The position numbers and the translations under genes are program-made. A stretch of DNA of 46,076 nucleotides from Verrucomicrobiia bacterium (GTDB lineage: Bacteria > Verrucomicrobiota > Verrucomicrobiia > JADLBR01): NCBI GenBank assembly GCA_020847615.1, contig JADLBR010000399.1, positions 1 through 46,076 of the forward strand, given 5' to 3'. Of this stretch, positions 20,845 through 31,439 are shown one piece after another. The notes beneath the pieces were generated by a model. The model was not told the DNA's origin. It saw nothing but the letters and a program-made list of their open reading frames with translations, and did no database searches. Every line of letters begins with the position of its first letter. Position 1 is the first letter of the stretch.

Positions 20845-22013
20845 CACTCGATCAACCAAAACTTCCGGTTGAACGGATAATAGATGATGAGCGCCTTGCC
20901 GACGACGTTTTCGAGCGGCACGTGGCCCCATTGCCGGCTGTCCTGCGAATTGAAGCTATTGTCGCCCATGGCCCAATATCCATCGGGCGGGAGCGCGTAG
21001 GTGTCCTCCGGGGTGCCGAGGAACCGGAACGGTGGCCCGTTGGCGGGCCGATTGCTGTAGCCATTGTATCCTGGTTGGCCCGAGAACACGCGCCGCATCT
21101 CAGGCTCTTTCGCCTCCTGGCCCCCGATGAGGAGCCTGGGGGGATCGACCCGCATCACGTCGCCGGGCGTCCCGACGCATCGCTTGATGTAATACTGCGA
21201 GCCATCCCGCGGATCGCGCCCGAGGTTGTAGGACGTCTTCAACCCCGTAGTGCGGAAGACGAACGAATCCCCGCGCTGGGGGCGGGAGAAATGGTAGGCC
21301 ACCTTGTTCACGAAAAGGTGGTCGCCGGTGTCCACGCGCGCGAGGATGCGGCGGGCCGAACGCTCGTGCGCGGCGCGTTCCTCCATGCTGCGGGCCAACA
21401 GGCCCACCCCCCGGTCAAGATCGTCAAACGTCGCCTCGGTCGCGAGGGACTTGGTCTGGAATGCACCGCCGGCCTCGTACACCAGATGGAGCCGCTTCAG
21501 GAAGAAGATGCCCTTGGACTGGCAATGGTGCGGCATCACCTGGGCGCCGGCCGGAAGCTCGAAATCCAGATAGGCCCGCCCGCAGAATATGGCCTCGGCG
21601 ACACGCTGGACCGGGTTCGGGATGTCCTTTTCGGACTCCAGTTTGCTGACCACGACGCCGCGGAGGGTCGGGAACATCGAGTTCGTGGGGATCTTGAACG
21701 GTTGGAGAAAATAGGAGCGGATCCCGAGCGCGACCACCACCGCCACGAGGATCACGTCCACATTCTCCGCGATCGAAGGGTGCCGGACGCGGGGCGCCAG
21801 TTCCCCATAGAGCTTTTCGGCCCTGGCCATGTGCCTCGAGGCCTCCTCCTCCGTCGGGCGACCCGCCGCCACCCGTTTCAACTCCGCGATGCCCTCCTCC
21901 AGGCGCCCGAGATTCGCCGCGCTCAGGCGGTCTTTCTCATGGCGCAGGAGCTTCGCTAGTTCTTTTGATGCCTCGATCAGGCGGCGGGCCGGGGTCTTCT
22001 TGCGCGAGAACAT
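20844..22013 (-). CDS. lepB: Signal peptidase I with large internal insertion
   Basis: The 389-residue membrane protease removes signal peptides from exported proteins. A charged, probably coiled N-terminal region (about 10-75) precedes one membrane segment (about 85-98). The catalytic serine is S112 in PTNSMFPTL and the general-base lysine is K277 in YIKRCVGTPGD; GDNSFNSQDSRQWG near the C-terminus is the last conserved box. S and K are 165 residues apart versus 55 in E. coli LepB, so there is an extra ~110-residue segment. It starts 2 nt after the lepA stop, the same gene pair as in E. coli. Confidence 0.92.
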   Translation of the reverse strand: MFSRKKTPARRLIEASKELAKLLRHEKDRLSAANLGRLEEGIAELKRVAAGRPTEEEASRHMARAEKLYGELAPRVRHPSIAENVDVILVAVVVALGIRSYFLQPFKIPTNSMFPTLRGVVVSKLESEKDIPNPVQRVAEAIFCGRAYLDFELPAGAQVMPHHCQSKGIFFLKRLHLVYEAGGAFQTKSLATEATFDDLDRGVGLLARSMEERAAHERSARRILARVDTGDHLFVNKVAYHFSRPQRGDSFVFRTTGLKTSYNLGRDPRDGSQYYIKRCVGTPGDVMRVDPPRLLIGGQEAKEPEMRRVFSGQPGYNGYSNRPANGPPFRFLGTPEDTYALPPDGYWAMGDNSFNSQDSRQWGHVPLENVVGKALIIYYPFNRKFWLIE

Positions 22014-22015
22014 AA

Positions 22016-23812
<1,797 letters not shown>

Positions 23813-23885
23813 GTCGAGATTCGTGTGACCGGGCACTATGGCGCGGGCCGGGGCCAGTTCAACGCCCAAAAACGGGGCATCGGCA

Positions 23886-24470
23886 TCATCCCGTCCCCTG
23901 CCCGCCGGCCTCCGCCGGCGGCTCATCCGGGCCCGGGGCGGGGTCGGCCCCGCCGCCCGGCGGCTGCTCCTCGCGCCGCGGGCGCAGGAGGTCGGCGACC
24001 TCCGTCTGGACGAGGTGGAGTTCCGAGAGTCGGAGCCTGGGGTCGATGATCAGGAAAGTCTCGCCGGTGTCCTTGTGCTCGTAGACGAGGCAGGGGCGGC
24101 CCTCGTGTTGCACGGTGTCGCGGTGATAGAATTTCTTTTTCCGCTCGAGCATCACGGCCAGGATGTAGCGCGCGTTTTCCGTGGCGGCGTCCCCCTCCTC
24201 GATCATGCGGCGAAGGAGGGACTCGGCGTCGTCCTGCGCTATGGTCCGTTCGGGCTCTGGCGGGACGACCTTGAACTCGCTTCTCCAGAACGACACCGGG
24301 CGGGGTTGGGGGGGGCGCTCCGCCCAGGCCTCGGCGGAGAAGTCCTGGCGCGCTAGGCCCTCGGGTGTCTCGACGAGGATCGCGTAGTAGACCTCCTCGT
24401 CCCGGAACGGGCGTCCGGTGACTGCGCACTTCCCGGTGGGGGGCTGAATGTTCCAATCCCTCTCGATCAT
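23886..24470 (-). CDS. Conserved hypothetical protein upstream of lepA
   Basis: The 194-residue cytoplasmic protein begins DWNIQPPTGKCAVTGRPFRDEEVYYAIL, a pattern I associate with uncharacterised proteins of PVC and neighbouring phyla. The middle (about 95-160) is mixed helix and strand with KKKFYHRDTVQHEG and LVYEHKDTGETFLIIDPRL. The last ~30 residues are a disordered Pro/Gly tail. A pair of cysteines (C15 and a later one) is too sparse for a confident zinc site. It lies 73 bp upstream of lepA on the same strand and may share its transcript. No function can be assigned. Confidence 0.75.
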   Translation of the reverse strand: MIERDWNIQPPTGKCAVTGRPFRDEEVYYAILVETPEGLARQDFSAEAWAERPPQPRPVSFWRSEFKVVPPEPERTIAQDDAESLLRRMIEEGDAATENARYILAVMLERKKKFYHRDTVQHEGRPCLVYEHKDTGETFLIIDPRLRLSELHLVQTEVADLLRPRREEQPPGGGADPAPGPDEPPAEAGGQGTG

Positions 24471-24543
24471 GGCGACAATTTCGCGGGACCCTGTCTACGG
24501 CAGATGGGGCCGGGCTCGCAATAGAGAACTGCGCCGAAAACGC

Positions 24544-24572
24544 TTGAAAAAGCTCCCCGGGTTAACCATTGT
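24544..24572 (+). promoter_or_regulatory. Possible promoter of the fatty-acid synthesis genes
   Basis: TTGAAA (24544-24549) and CATTGT (24567-24572) are spaced 17 nt apart, 45 nt before the fabD start. The -35 is good and the -10 is weak. A short inverted repeat, GTCA/TGAC, follows at 24571-24586. Confidence 0.3.
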
Positions 24573-24617
24573 CACTCGTCAAATGACACCGGATCGCGTC
24601 CGCGCAAAACCCATCGC

Positions 24618-25556
24618 ATGAAACCCAAGGTCGCTTTCCTTTTCTCCGGTCAGGGTGCCCAGCACGTCGGCATGGGCGCCGATCTGATCCAGTTGCCCGC
24701 CAGCGAGAAGGTGTACCGCGACGCCGACCGGGCGCTCGGGTATTCGCTCTCGGAGCTGTGCTTTGCCGGCCCCGAGACCAAGCTCACGGAAACGCGCCAC
24801 TGCCAACCCGCCCTGTACGTGCACGGGCTGGCCGGCCTGGCCGCCTTCGCGGACAAGCGCCCGATCGAGCCGGACTTCGTGGCCGGTCTGTCGCTGGGGG
24901 AATTCACGGCGCACGCGGCGGCCGGCACCTTCTCGCTCGAGGACGGGCTCAGGCTGGTGGCGACGCGCGGCGCGGCCATGCAGGAGGCCTGCGATGCGAG
25001 CCCCGGCGGCATGCTCTCATTGATCGGCGCCACGCCCGAGAAGGCCCAGGCCATCGCGGCCGAGGTGGACGTCGACATCGCAAACCTGAATTGCCCGGGG
25101 CAAGTCGTTCTTTCGGGCCTTCTGGAACGGCTGGAGAAAGTCCCCGATGCCGCCAAGAAGGAGGGGATCAAACGCGCCATACCGCTCAAGGTGGCCGGGG
25201 CCTATCATTCCCGCCTGATGGAGCCGGCGCGGGTCACTCTGGAGGCAGCGCTCAAGGACGCCCCCGTCCAGATGCCCCGCTGTCCCGTGGTGGCGAATTT
25301 CTCCGCCCTGCCCGGGGCGACCCCGGACGAGATCCGCGACCTCCTTCTCAGGCAGGTGACGGGCACCGTCCGCTGGGAGGAGAGCATCCGCTGGCTGATC
25401 GCGCAGGGCGTGAGGCATTTCATCGAGTTTGGCCCGGGCGAGGTGCTCGCGGGCCTGGCCAAGCGCATCGACGCAGACACGCGGGTGGCCAGCGTCAGCG
25501 ACGTGCCCTCGCTCGAGAAGGCCCTGGAATTTGCCGCCGCCGAGGGGCTGTCCTGA
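24618..25556 (+). CDS. fabD: Malonyl-CoA:ACP transacylase
   Basis: The 312-residue enzyme loads malonyl groups onto acyl carrier protein. The nucleophile S92 lies in GLSLGEFTA, exactly as in E. coli FabD, and the partner histidine is H197 in GAYHSRLM. FSGQGAQHVGMG at the N-terminus and FIEFGPGEVLAGL near the C-terminus are typical. It leads a block of fabD, fabG, acpP and fabF all on the plus strand; fabH and plsX are not in the window. Confidence 0.96.
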   Translation: MKPKVAFLFSGQGAQHVGMGADLIQLPASEKVYRDADRALGYSLSELCFAGPETKLTETRHCQPALYVHGLAGLAAFADKRPIEPDFVAGLSLGEFTAHAAAGTFSLEDGLRLVATRGAAMQEACDASPGGMLSLIGATPEKAQAIAAEVDVDIANLNCPGQVVLSGLLERLEKVPDAAKKEGIKRAIPLKVAGAYHSRLMEPARVTLEAALKDAPVQMPRCPVVANFSALPGATPDEIRDLLLRQVTGTVRWEESIRWLIAQGVRHFIEFGPGEVLAGLAKRIDADTRVASVSDVPSLEKALEFAAAEGLS

Positions 25557-25572
25557 ACCCGGGTATCCCGCC

Positions 25573-26310
25573 ATGCTCAAGGATAAGATTGCGATCGTGA
25601 CAGGGGCCGGGCGCGGCATCGGCGCCGCCATCGCCACGCGGCTCGCCTCCCAGGGCGCCGCCGTGGCATGCGTCAGCCGGACCGAGGCCAACGCCAGGCG
25701 AAGCGCCGAACAGGTGGCCGCACTGGGGGCGCGTTCCCTGGCGCTCGCCGTCGATGTCGCCGACGGCGCGGCCGCCGAATCCGCCGTGGGCGCGGTGCTC
25801 AAGGAGTTCGGGCGCATCGACATACTCGTCAACAATGCCGGGGTGACCCGCGATGGCCTCATCATGCGCATGGGCGATGCCGATTGGGACGCCGTCCTGA
25901 CCACGAACCTCAAGGGGGCCTTCAATTTCACCCGGCCGGCCGTTCGCGGCATGATCAAGCAGCGCTCGGGGCGGATCGTGAACATCTCGTCGGTGGTGGG
26001 CCTGATTGGCAACGCGGGCCAGGCCAATTACGCCGCATCCAAGGCGGGCCTGATCGGGTTCACGAAGGCCGTTGCGAAGGAGGTCGCCGGGCGGGGCGTG
26101 ACCTGCAACGCGATCGCGCCCGGCTTCATCACCACCGACATGACCGCGGCCCTCAACGAGGAGCAGCGGTCCCGCCTGCTGGGCGTCATCCCCCTGGGCC
26201 GATTCGGGGATCCCGAGGACATCGCCCAGGCGGTCCTGTTTCTCGTGGCAGAGTCCGGGAGGTATATCACCGGGCAGGTCTTGACAGTCGACGGCGGCAT
26301 GGTCATGTAG
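25573..26310 (+). CDS. fabG: 3-oxoacyl-ACP reductase
   Basis: The 245-residue SDR enzyme reduces 3-oxoacyl-ACP with NADPH. The cofactor motif is TGAGRGIG near residues 10-17. The catalytic triad is S140, Y153 and K157 in NISSVVGLIGNAGQANYAASKAG split across those positions, and the C-terminus ITGQVLTVDGGMVM is standard. It begins 16 nt after fabD. Confidence 0.96.
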   Translation: MLKDKIAIVTGAGRGIGAAIATRLASQGAAVACVSRTEANARRSAEQVAALGARSLALAVDVADGAAAESAVGAVLKEFGRIDILVNNAGVTRDGLIMRMGDADWDAVLTTNLKGAFNFTRPAVRGMIKQRSGRIVNISSVVGLIGNAGQANYAASKAGLIGFTKAVAKEVAGRGVTCNAIAPGFITTDMTAALNEEQRSRLLGVIPLGRFGDPEDIAQAVLFLVAESGRYITGQVLTVDGGMVM

Positions 26311-26405
26311 GGTCCTGCACCGGATTCCGGAAGCTGTGAGAAATTGATTGCCAAAACACCGGGAACCACGCAATTAACGCGCACTACATTCAAAGGAGGA
26401 CATCA

Positions 26406-26651
26406 ATGGCGGACAAAACACTCGAGGAGAGGGTCAGGGAGATCATCGTGGAGCAGCTGGGCGTCAATGCCGAGCAAGTGACGACAGAGGCGCGGTTCAT
26501 CGAGGATCTTGGCGCCGACTCGCTCGACACCGTCGAGCTGGTCATGGCGTTCGAGGAGGAGTTCGGCGTCGAAGTTCCGGACGAGGACGCCGAGAAGCTC
26601 CAGACCGTCGGCACGGTCATCGAATACCTCAAGGACAAGGCCGACAAGTAA
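26406..26651 (+). CDS. acpP: Acyl carrier protein
   Basis: The 81-residue acidic helical protein carries growing acyl chains on phosphopantetheine attached to S39 in [33 protein letters not shown]... is the standard C-terminal half. A strong AAGGAGG ribosome-binding site lies 6 nt upstream, matching the high expression expected of this protein. The 95-bp gap after fabG may hold its own promoter. Confidence 0.97.
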   Translation: MADKTLEERVREIIVEQLGVNAEQVTTEARFIEDLGADSLDTVELVMAFEEEFGVEVPDEDAEKLQTVGTVIEYLKDKADK

Positions 26652-26717
26652 GCATTTCGCGTGGGCCGGGGTCTGCGGGTGCGTCCTGCGCCCCGGCCGA
26701 CGCAATGCATCGCTTCC

Positions 26718-27965
26718 ATGAGCTCTGACAGGCGGGTAGTCGTCACGGGGCTGGGTGCCATCACCCCCGTGGGCAACGATGTGAATAGCTATTGGGACGC
26801 CCTGGTGGCGGGGCGCAGCGGCGCCGGTCCCATAACAGGCTTTGACGCGTCCGCGTTCGACTGCCGGATCGCCGCGGAGGTGAAGGGGTTCGAGCCCGCC
26901 TCGGGCTTCAAGAATCCCAAGGATGCCCGGCGGGCCGATCGCTACACGCAACTCGCCGTCGCGGCCGCGAAACAGGCCGTCGCGGATGCGGCGCTCGCCG
27001 ATCCCACCGGACTGGATCTGGACCGGATCGGGGTCATGATCGGCTCGGGCATCGGGGGTCTGATCACCCTCGAGACACAGCACAGCATCTATCTCGAGAA
27101 AGGGCCGGGTCGGCTGTCCCCCTTCCTGATCCCGATGCTTATCAGCAATATCGCCTCGGGCATCGTGGGGATGGAGCACGGGTTCCGCGGGCCAAATCTG
27201 GCCGTGGTGACGGCCTGCGCCACCTCCGCGCAGTGCATAGGCGAGGGCTGGCGGATCATTCGCGACGGGGACGCCGATGTCATCGTCGCCGGCGGTAGCG
27301 AGGCGGCCATTTGCCCCATGGGCATTGGCGGTTTTGCCGCCATGCGCGCCGTGAGTTTCCGCAACGATGATCCCCAGGCGGCCTCCCGGCCCTGGGACAA
27401 GGGGCGCGACGGCTTCCTGATGGGCGAAGGCGCCGGCATGGTGGTCATCGAGACGCTGGAGCACGCGAAGAAGCGCGGCGCCAAGATCTACTGCGAATTG
27501 GCCGGCTACGGCTTGAGCGCGGATGCCTACCACCTGTCAGCCCCGGATCCCGAGGGCGCCGGTGCCGCCAAGGCCATGGCCAGCGCGCTGAAGCGAGCCG
27601 CCGTCAATCTCGACGAGGTTGGCTACATCAACGCGCATGGCACATCGACGCCGCTGGGCGACATCTGTGAGACCCTTGCCATCAAGCGTGTTTTCGGGGA
27701 GCGCGCCAAGGGCGTCGCTGTGTCGTCGAGCAAGTCCATGATCGGTCACCTGCTGGGCGCCGCCGGCGCCGTGGAGGCGATCGCTTGCGTCAAGACCATC
27801 GAGACCGGGGTCATCCACCCCACGATCAACCTCGCCGATCCCGATCCCCAGTGCGATCTGGATTACGTCCCCAACGTGGCGAGGCAGGCGCGGGTCGATG
27901 TCGCCCTCAGCAATTCCTTCGGATTCGGCGGGCACAACTCCTGCCTGGTGCTGAAGCGGATCTGA
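26718..27965 (+). CDS. fabF: 3-oxoacyl-ACP synthase II
   Basis: The 415-residue condensing enzyme elongates acyl-ACP with malonyl-ACP. The catalytic Cys-His-His triad is C167 (VVTACATSAQC), H307 (NAHGTSTPLGD) and H344 (GHLLGAAGAVEA). SNSFGFGGHNSCLVLKR closes the protein as usual. I chose the ATG at 26718 (MSSDRRVVVTGLGAITPVG), 66 nt after acpP. It converges on the protease gene at 28144. Confidence 0.96.
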   Translation: MSSDRRVVVTGLGAITPVGNDVNSYWDALVAGRSGAGPITGFDASAFDCRIAAEVKGFEPASGFKNPKDARRADRYTQLAVAAAKQAVADAALADPTGLDLDRIGVMIGSGIGGLITLETQHSIYLEKGPGRLSPFLIPMLISNIASGIVGMEHGFRGPNLAVVTACATSAQCIGEGWRIIRDGDADVIVAGGSEAAICPMGIGGFAAMRAVSFRNDDPQAASRPWDKGRDGFLMGEGAGMVVIETLEHAKKRGAKIYCELAGYGLSADAYHLSAPDPEGAGAAKAMASALKRAAVNLDEVGYINAHGTSTPLGDICETLAIKRVFGERAKGVAVSSSKSMIGHLLGAAGAVEAIACVKTIETGVIHPTINLADPDPQCDLDYVPNVARQARVDVALSNSFGFGGHNSCLVLKRI

Positions 27966-27995
27966 CGCGCCTCGCGCGGCGGAATCGGCGACGGA

Positions 27996-28049
27996 GTGCC
28001 CCTAAAGGCACCACTACGAGCATTCCCACGGCCCTGGGCTCGTTGTGCC
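27996..28049. repeat. Compound palindromic repeat (type 2), copy 2, diverged
   Basis: GTGCC-CCTAAA-GGCAC (27996-28011) followed by CACTACGAG corresponds to the left arm of the 13611 repeat. CTCGTTGTGCC (28039-28049) is a decayed, inverted right arm. It lies between the fabF stop and the type 1 repeat behind prc. Confidence 0.45.
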
Positions 28050-28061
28050 GACCGATGGCGG

Positions 28062-28147
28062 CAAAATGTAGCCGAGGCCGTGAGGCCTTGGCGGCCAAAC
28101 GCTTACGCGTTCGGCTACGGGAAGCGATGCGGCAATTTCCGAGTCAG
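28062..28147 (-). repeat. 3'-end repeat type 1, copy C (terminator-like, downstream of prc)
   Basis: The outer stem is GTAGCCGA (28068-28075) with TCGGCTAC (28111-28118). The inner hairpins are AGGCC/GGCCT (28075-28088) and AACGC/GCGTT (28098-28111). On the protease strand the outer stem is followed by ATTTTG. The protease stop codon TGA lies in the conserved CTGACTCG edge, as in the metH copy. The AGGCC/GGCCT hairpin replaces ATCGCC/GGCGAT of the metH copy, keeping the pairing. Confidence 0.7.
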
Positions 28148-30402
28148 CGCTGCTGCGCGGGAGGCATGGTCCCCTCGGCTTGGCGCGCGGCCGCGGCGAT
28201 CGATTCCTTGTGCTGGGCCACCGCACGCAACCCGATCAGGTCTCGCAGGACATAGAGCGATTCGCGTGCCGCCGGATCCAGGAGGGGCCCCTTCCCATCG
28301 GCCATCTCGTCGGGATCTTCGTCGATCGCGCTGGTCGGGGTCTCCTCCTCGGCCTCGTTGCGGACCTCTGGCTCGGGCAATCCGGGCGCATCGATCTTGG
28401 TCATGGGCAGGAGCCTGACGACCTCTCTCCCCGCCTCCGCCGATCTCGCCGCGCGCTGCTTCTTGCGCTCTTTGAGTTCCCTGTCGATCTCGTCCCGTTC
28501 CTTTCGCTGGACAGACTCGCTCAACGAAACGCTCTTCTCCTCGAGGCGCTTCTTCCGTTTGGCGATGTCATTGCGGATATACTCGAATTCGGGATCCGCG
28601 CCGACGCGCGCATCAGATTTCGCGCGGAGCACCGGCACGATCGCCCCCGTCGACGCCACGGGCGAATACGGCGCGGGGCTGATCTCATCCCATGGCAGCG
28701 GATTCTCGAGGGCGGCCTCGCCGAATTCGGCGAAATCCGTGATCGAGGGAAGGACGATGTCGGGGTGGACTCCGTTCAACTGGGTGGACGAGCCGCTGGC
28801 CCGGTAGAATTTCTGGACGGTGAGCTTGAGGGCGCCGGGCTGCGATGGGAGCGGGCGCGTCCAGAACTGGATCGCCCGCCGCATCAGGGGACCCAGCTCG
28901 ATCAGCGACTGTACCGTCCCCTTCCCGTGGGTCGCAGAGTCGCCCACGAGGATCGCGCGCCCGTAGTCCTGGAGTGCCCCCGCGAGGATCTCGGCCGCGG
29001 AGGCGCTGAAGCGGCTGATGAGGACCACCAGCGGCCCCGGGTAGGTCACCTCGCCATCCTCGTCGGCGTGCGTGGTCCTTCGGCCTCGGGCGTCGCACAC
29101 CTGCACCACGGGGCCCTCGGGAATGAATAGCCCCGTGAGATTGATGGCCTCCTCGAGCGATCCCCCCCCGTTTCGCCGCAGGTCGAGCACCACGCCCTCG
29201 ACGCCTTCCGATTGCAGCTTCCCGAGCAATCGGGCCACATCCGCCGTAGTGCTCTCGCCGGCGCCCCCGTTCTCGCCCACGTCCATCGGCGAATAGAACG
29301 AGGGCAGATCGATCAGGGCGACGCGGTGCGCCATCCCATCCTCGCCCGGGAACTCGATGACCTTGGCGCTCGCGCGCTGGTCCTCCAGCTTGATCTCGTC
29401 CCGGATGAGCGTCACCTCCTTGCGCTCTCCGTCGGATGAATCCTCGGGCAAAATCGTCAGCCGCACCTCGGTTCCCTTGGGCCCGCGGATCATCTCGACG
29501 ACCTTGTTCAGGTTCATCTCAACCACGTCCACGGGCTCGCCGTCGCCCTGCCCCACCCTCACGATCCGGTCGTTGTTCCGCACCTGCTTGCTGCGCTCGG
29601 CGGGGCCCCCGGGGATCAACTTCTTGATCGTGCAGTACCCGTCCTCGGACGAAAGCACCGCCCCGATCCCAAACAGCTTCAGCTGCATGTTGATCGCGAA
29701 ATTTTCCAGCTCCTCGCTGGACATGTAATCGGAATGGGGGTCATACACGTGAGCGAGCGAGGTCAAAAAAGTCGCCGTGATCTCGCCCGGGCTACGCTCC
29801 TTGTCGTACCGATAGCTGCGCTCGTAGCGCCGCACCAGCAGGTCCGCCACCTGCTTGAGATCCGGCTTCTTCTTCTTTTCTCCCAGTTTCTCCTGAAGGA
29901 CATCAAACTTCAGCCGCAGTCTCCAAAGTTCCTTCGCCTCAGCCAAGTCCTTGGGCCGCGGCAACTTGTGGCGATCCGGCGCGAAGCGCTCGTCCTTCTC
30001 GAAATCGAACTGTTCGGGGGATGCCAGCAACTGACGGACGTATTCGAGGCGTTCTCCCTCGCGCTGGAGCATGCGCGCATAAATCTGGAAGGCCGGGCCC
30101 GTGTCCCCCGCATTCAGGGCATCATCCAGGGTTGTGGCGAAGCGCTCGAACTCCGCCATGTCCTCCTGGGTGAAGAGGATATGAAAGTAGTCCAGCGTGT
30201 CCGTGTATCGCACCAGGAGGCGCCGTGACACCTCGTCGTCGATGTTCTGCTGGAGAAAGTGGTTCTTCTCAAGCAGTCGTGCGGTCAGGCGGGCGACATC
30301 ATCTTCCTTGCCAGGGGCGCCCGCTTGCGCGCGGGCCTCCGTGCCCCCCCAGGTTCCGACGAAAAGGGCGGCCATCACGATCGCCGCGCGATACCCACTC
30401 AT
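28144..30402 (-). CDS. prc: Tail-specific periplasmic protease (Prc/CtpA family, S41)
   Basis: The 752-residue protease has a signal peptide (about 1-24, ending near TEARA), an N-terminal helical region typical of Prc, and a PDZ domain (about 235-330, GIGAVLSSEDGYCTIKKLIPGGPAE). The S41 peptidase domain has nucleophile S468 in FSASAAEILAG and K493 in DSATHGKGTVQ, 25 residues apart as in E. coli Tsp (S430/K455). LDLRRNGGGSLEEA is the conserved box before it. The charged C-terminal ~150 residues include a coiled, Lys/Arg/Glu-rich stretch. It degrades proteins by recognising their C-termini. It follows the sigma-factor operon by about 100 bp on the same strand. Confidence 0.93.
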   Translation of the reverse strand: MSGYRAAIVMAALFVGTWGGTEARAQAGAPGKEDDVARLTARLLEKNHFLQQNIDDEVSRRLLVRYTDTLDYFHILFTQEDMAEFERFATTLDDALNAGDTGPAFQIYARMLQREGERLEYVRQLLASPEQFDFEKDERFAPDRHKLPRPKDLAEAKELWRLRLKFDVLQEKLGEKKKKPDLKQVADLLVRRYERSYRYDKERSPGEITATFLTSLAHVYDPHSDYMSSEELENFAINMQLKLFGIGAVLSSEDGYCTIKKLIPGGPAERSKQVRNNDRIVRVGQGDGEPVDVVEMNLNKVVEMIRGPKGTEVRLTILPEDSSDGERKEVTLIRDEIKLEDQRASAKVIEFPGEDGMAHRVALIDLPSFYSPMDVGENGGAGESTTADVARLLGKLQSEGVEGVVLDLRRNGGGSLEEAINLTGLFIPEGPVVQVCDARGRRTTHADEDGEVTYPGPLVVLISRFSASAAEILAGALQDYGRAILVGDSATHGKGTVQSLIELGPLMRRAIQFWTRPLPSQPGALKLTVQKFYRASGSSTQLNGVHPDIVLPSITDFAEFGEAALENPLPWDEISPAPYSPVASTGAIVPVLRAKSDARVGADPEFEYIRNDIAKRKKRLEEKSVSLSESVQRKERDEIDRELKERKKQRAARSAEAGREVVRLLPMTKIDAPGLPEPEVRNEAEEETPTSAIDEDPDEMADGKGPLLDPAARESLYVLRDLIGLRAVAQHKESIAAAARQAEGTMPPAQQR

Positions 30403-30504
30403 AATGCCCAATGCCTGCACAACGTCCTTTCCACGAGGGCATCCGTGCCCCGGTGAGGCAGTTAAGATGCAACAACCCACGGCATCTGGCAAATCCGCAT
30501 TCTA

Positions 30505-30951
30505 TCAGCGCCCTTTGGGCGCGACATCGCGGATCTCCACGATCATCACCAGTTTGCCATGGCCATATTCGGGGCCGGTGATGAAGAGCGGCGCGGAGAC
30601 CGGCATGACCGCCTCCCCCTCAACCAGAAGGCGCTCGTTCCGGAAAAACTCGAAACCAAGGCGCCGATTCCCCTCCCCCCGCGGGCGGAGTTTCACAAAG
30701 AACTCCTTGGTGGGCAACACGATGCTCTCCGCATTGGCCGGACCGGTCCCCCAGGCCTGCCCATAGATCTCGTAGCGGCGATAGCCAAAGACCCGCTTCA
30801 GGTCTGGCAGGTATTTTTCAAGCCGGGGGTCATTCGGGCCCTCGTCCATCCGCGCCAGGACCAGCGCGCCCCAGGGCCATGGTTCCGCGCGGGTGTCGCC
30901 CGCCGCGGCTAGACCCGCCATCCCAAGCCATGCCACCGCGAGCCATCTCAT
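30505..30951 (-). CDS. Exported protein of ECF sigma operon, unknown function
   Basis: The 148-residue product has a signal peptide (about 1-18, MRWLAVAWLGMAGLAAAG) and a probably beta-rich mature part containing LPTKEFFVKLRPRG, GFEFFRNERLLVEGEAVMP and SAPLFITGPEYGHGKLVMIVEI. Its ATG overlaps the anti-sigma stop codon (ATGA), so it is made with that protein. I have seen this gene order, sigma factor, anti-sigma factor and a small secreted protein, in PVC-type genomes, but I know no function for it. Confidence 0.75.
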   Translation of the reverse strand: MRWLAVAWLGMAGLAAAGDTRAEPWPWGALVLARMDEGPNDPRLEKYLPDLKRVFGYRRYEIYGQAWGTGPANAESIVLPTKEFFVKLRPRGEGNRRLGFEFFRNERLLVEGEAVMPVSAPLFITGPEYGHGKLVMIVEIRDVAPKGR

Positions 30952-31439
30952 CGCAGCACGTACCCTTCCGGGAGGTACTCCAAACCGGTGATCCAGACAA
31001 CGCTCGCGCCCCGGGCCGGCACAACCGAGGTGTAAAGCCCCGGTTGCCGAGACTCCGCCCGTTCCACAGTCGACATCATCGATCCCCCGCGCGGCAGCAC
31101 CAGCGCAATCCCCACCAGAACCGCAGCGGCCGTCGCCAGAACCCTCACCGGTGTCGCCCACCGCCACGATGCCCGCATGGGCCGTGCGCCCGCGCGCCCA
31201 ACCCCTTGGACATCGGCCCGCACTCGCTCCCAGTAGAAGGCCAGTGCCGCCGGCGGTTCCGGACGCGCCCCGCGCCGCACCAGCTCCCGCAGGCCTCTGG
31301 CCCCCTCCAGCGTCTCCTTCACCACCGGATCCGACGCCAGGCCATTCTCTTCAAACCACGCCAGTTCCTCGGGTCCCAGGGCCCCGTCGAAGTATTCCGT
31401 GGCGATCAGTTGCCGGTCGTTAGGATTGAGCTCGCTCAT
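30948..31439 (-). CDS. Probable anti-sigma factor, single-pass membrane protein
   Basis: The 163-residue protein has a cytoplasmic N-terminal half (about 1-90) resembling anti-sigma domains: LIATEYFDGALGPEELAWFEE followed by a helix LEGARGLRELVRR. The HxxxCxxC zinc motif of ZAS-type anti-sigma factors is absent. One membrane segment lies at about 99-117 (VLATAAAVLVGIALVL), leaving ~45 residues outside. It overlaps the sigma-factor gene by 20 nt and is itself coupled to the next gene. It probably holds the ECF sigma factor at the membrane; this is inferred from position and architecture. Confidence 0.72.
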   Translation of the reverse strand: MSELNPNDRQLIATEYFDGALGPEELAWFEENGLASDPVVKETLEGARGLRELVRRGARPEPPAALAFYWERVRADVQGVGRAGARPMRASWRWATPVRVLATAAAVLVGIALVLPRGGSMMSTVERAESRQPGLYTSVVPARGASVVWITGLEYLPEGYVLR

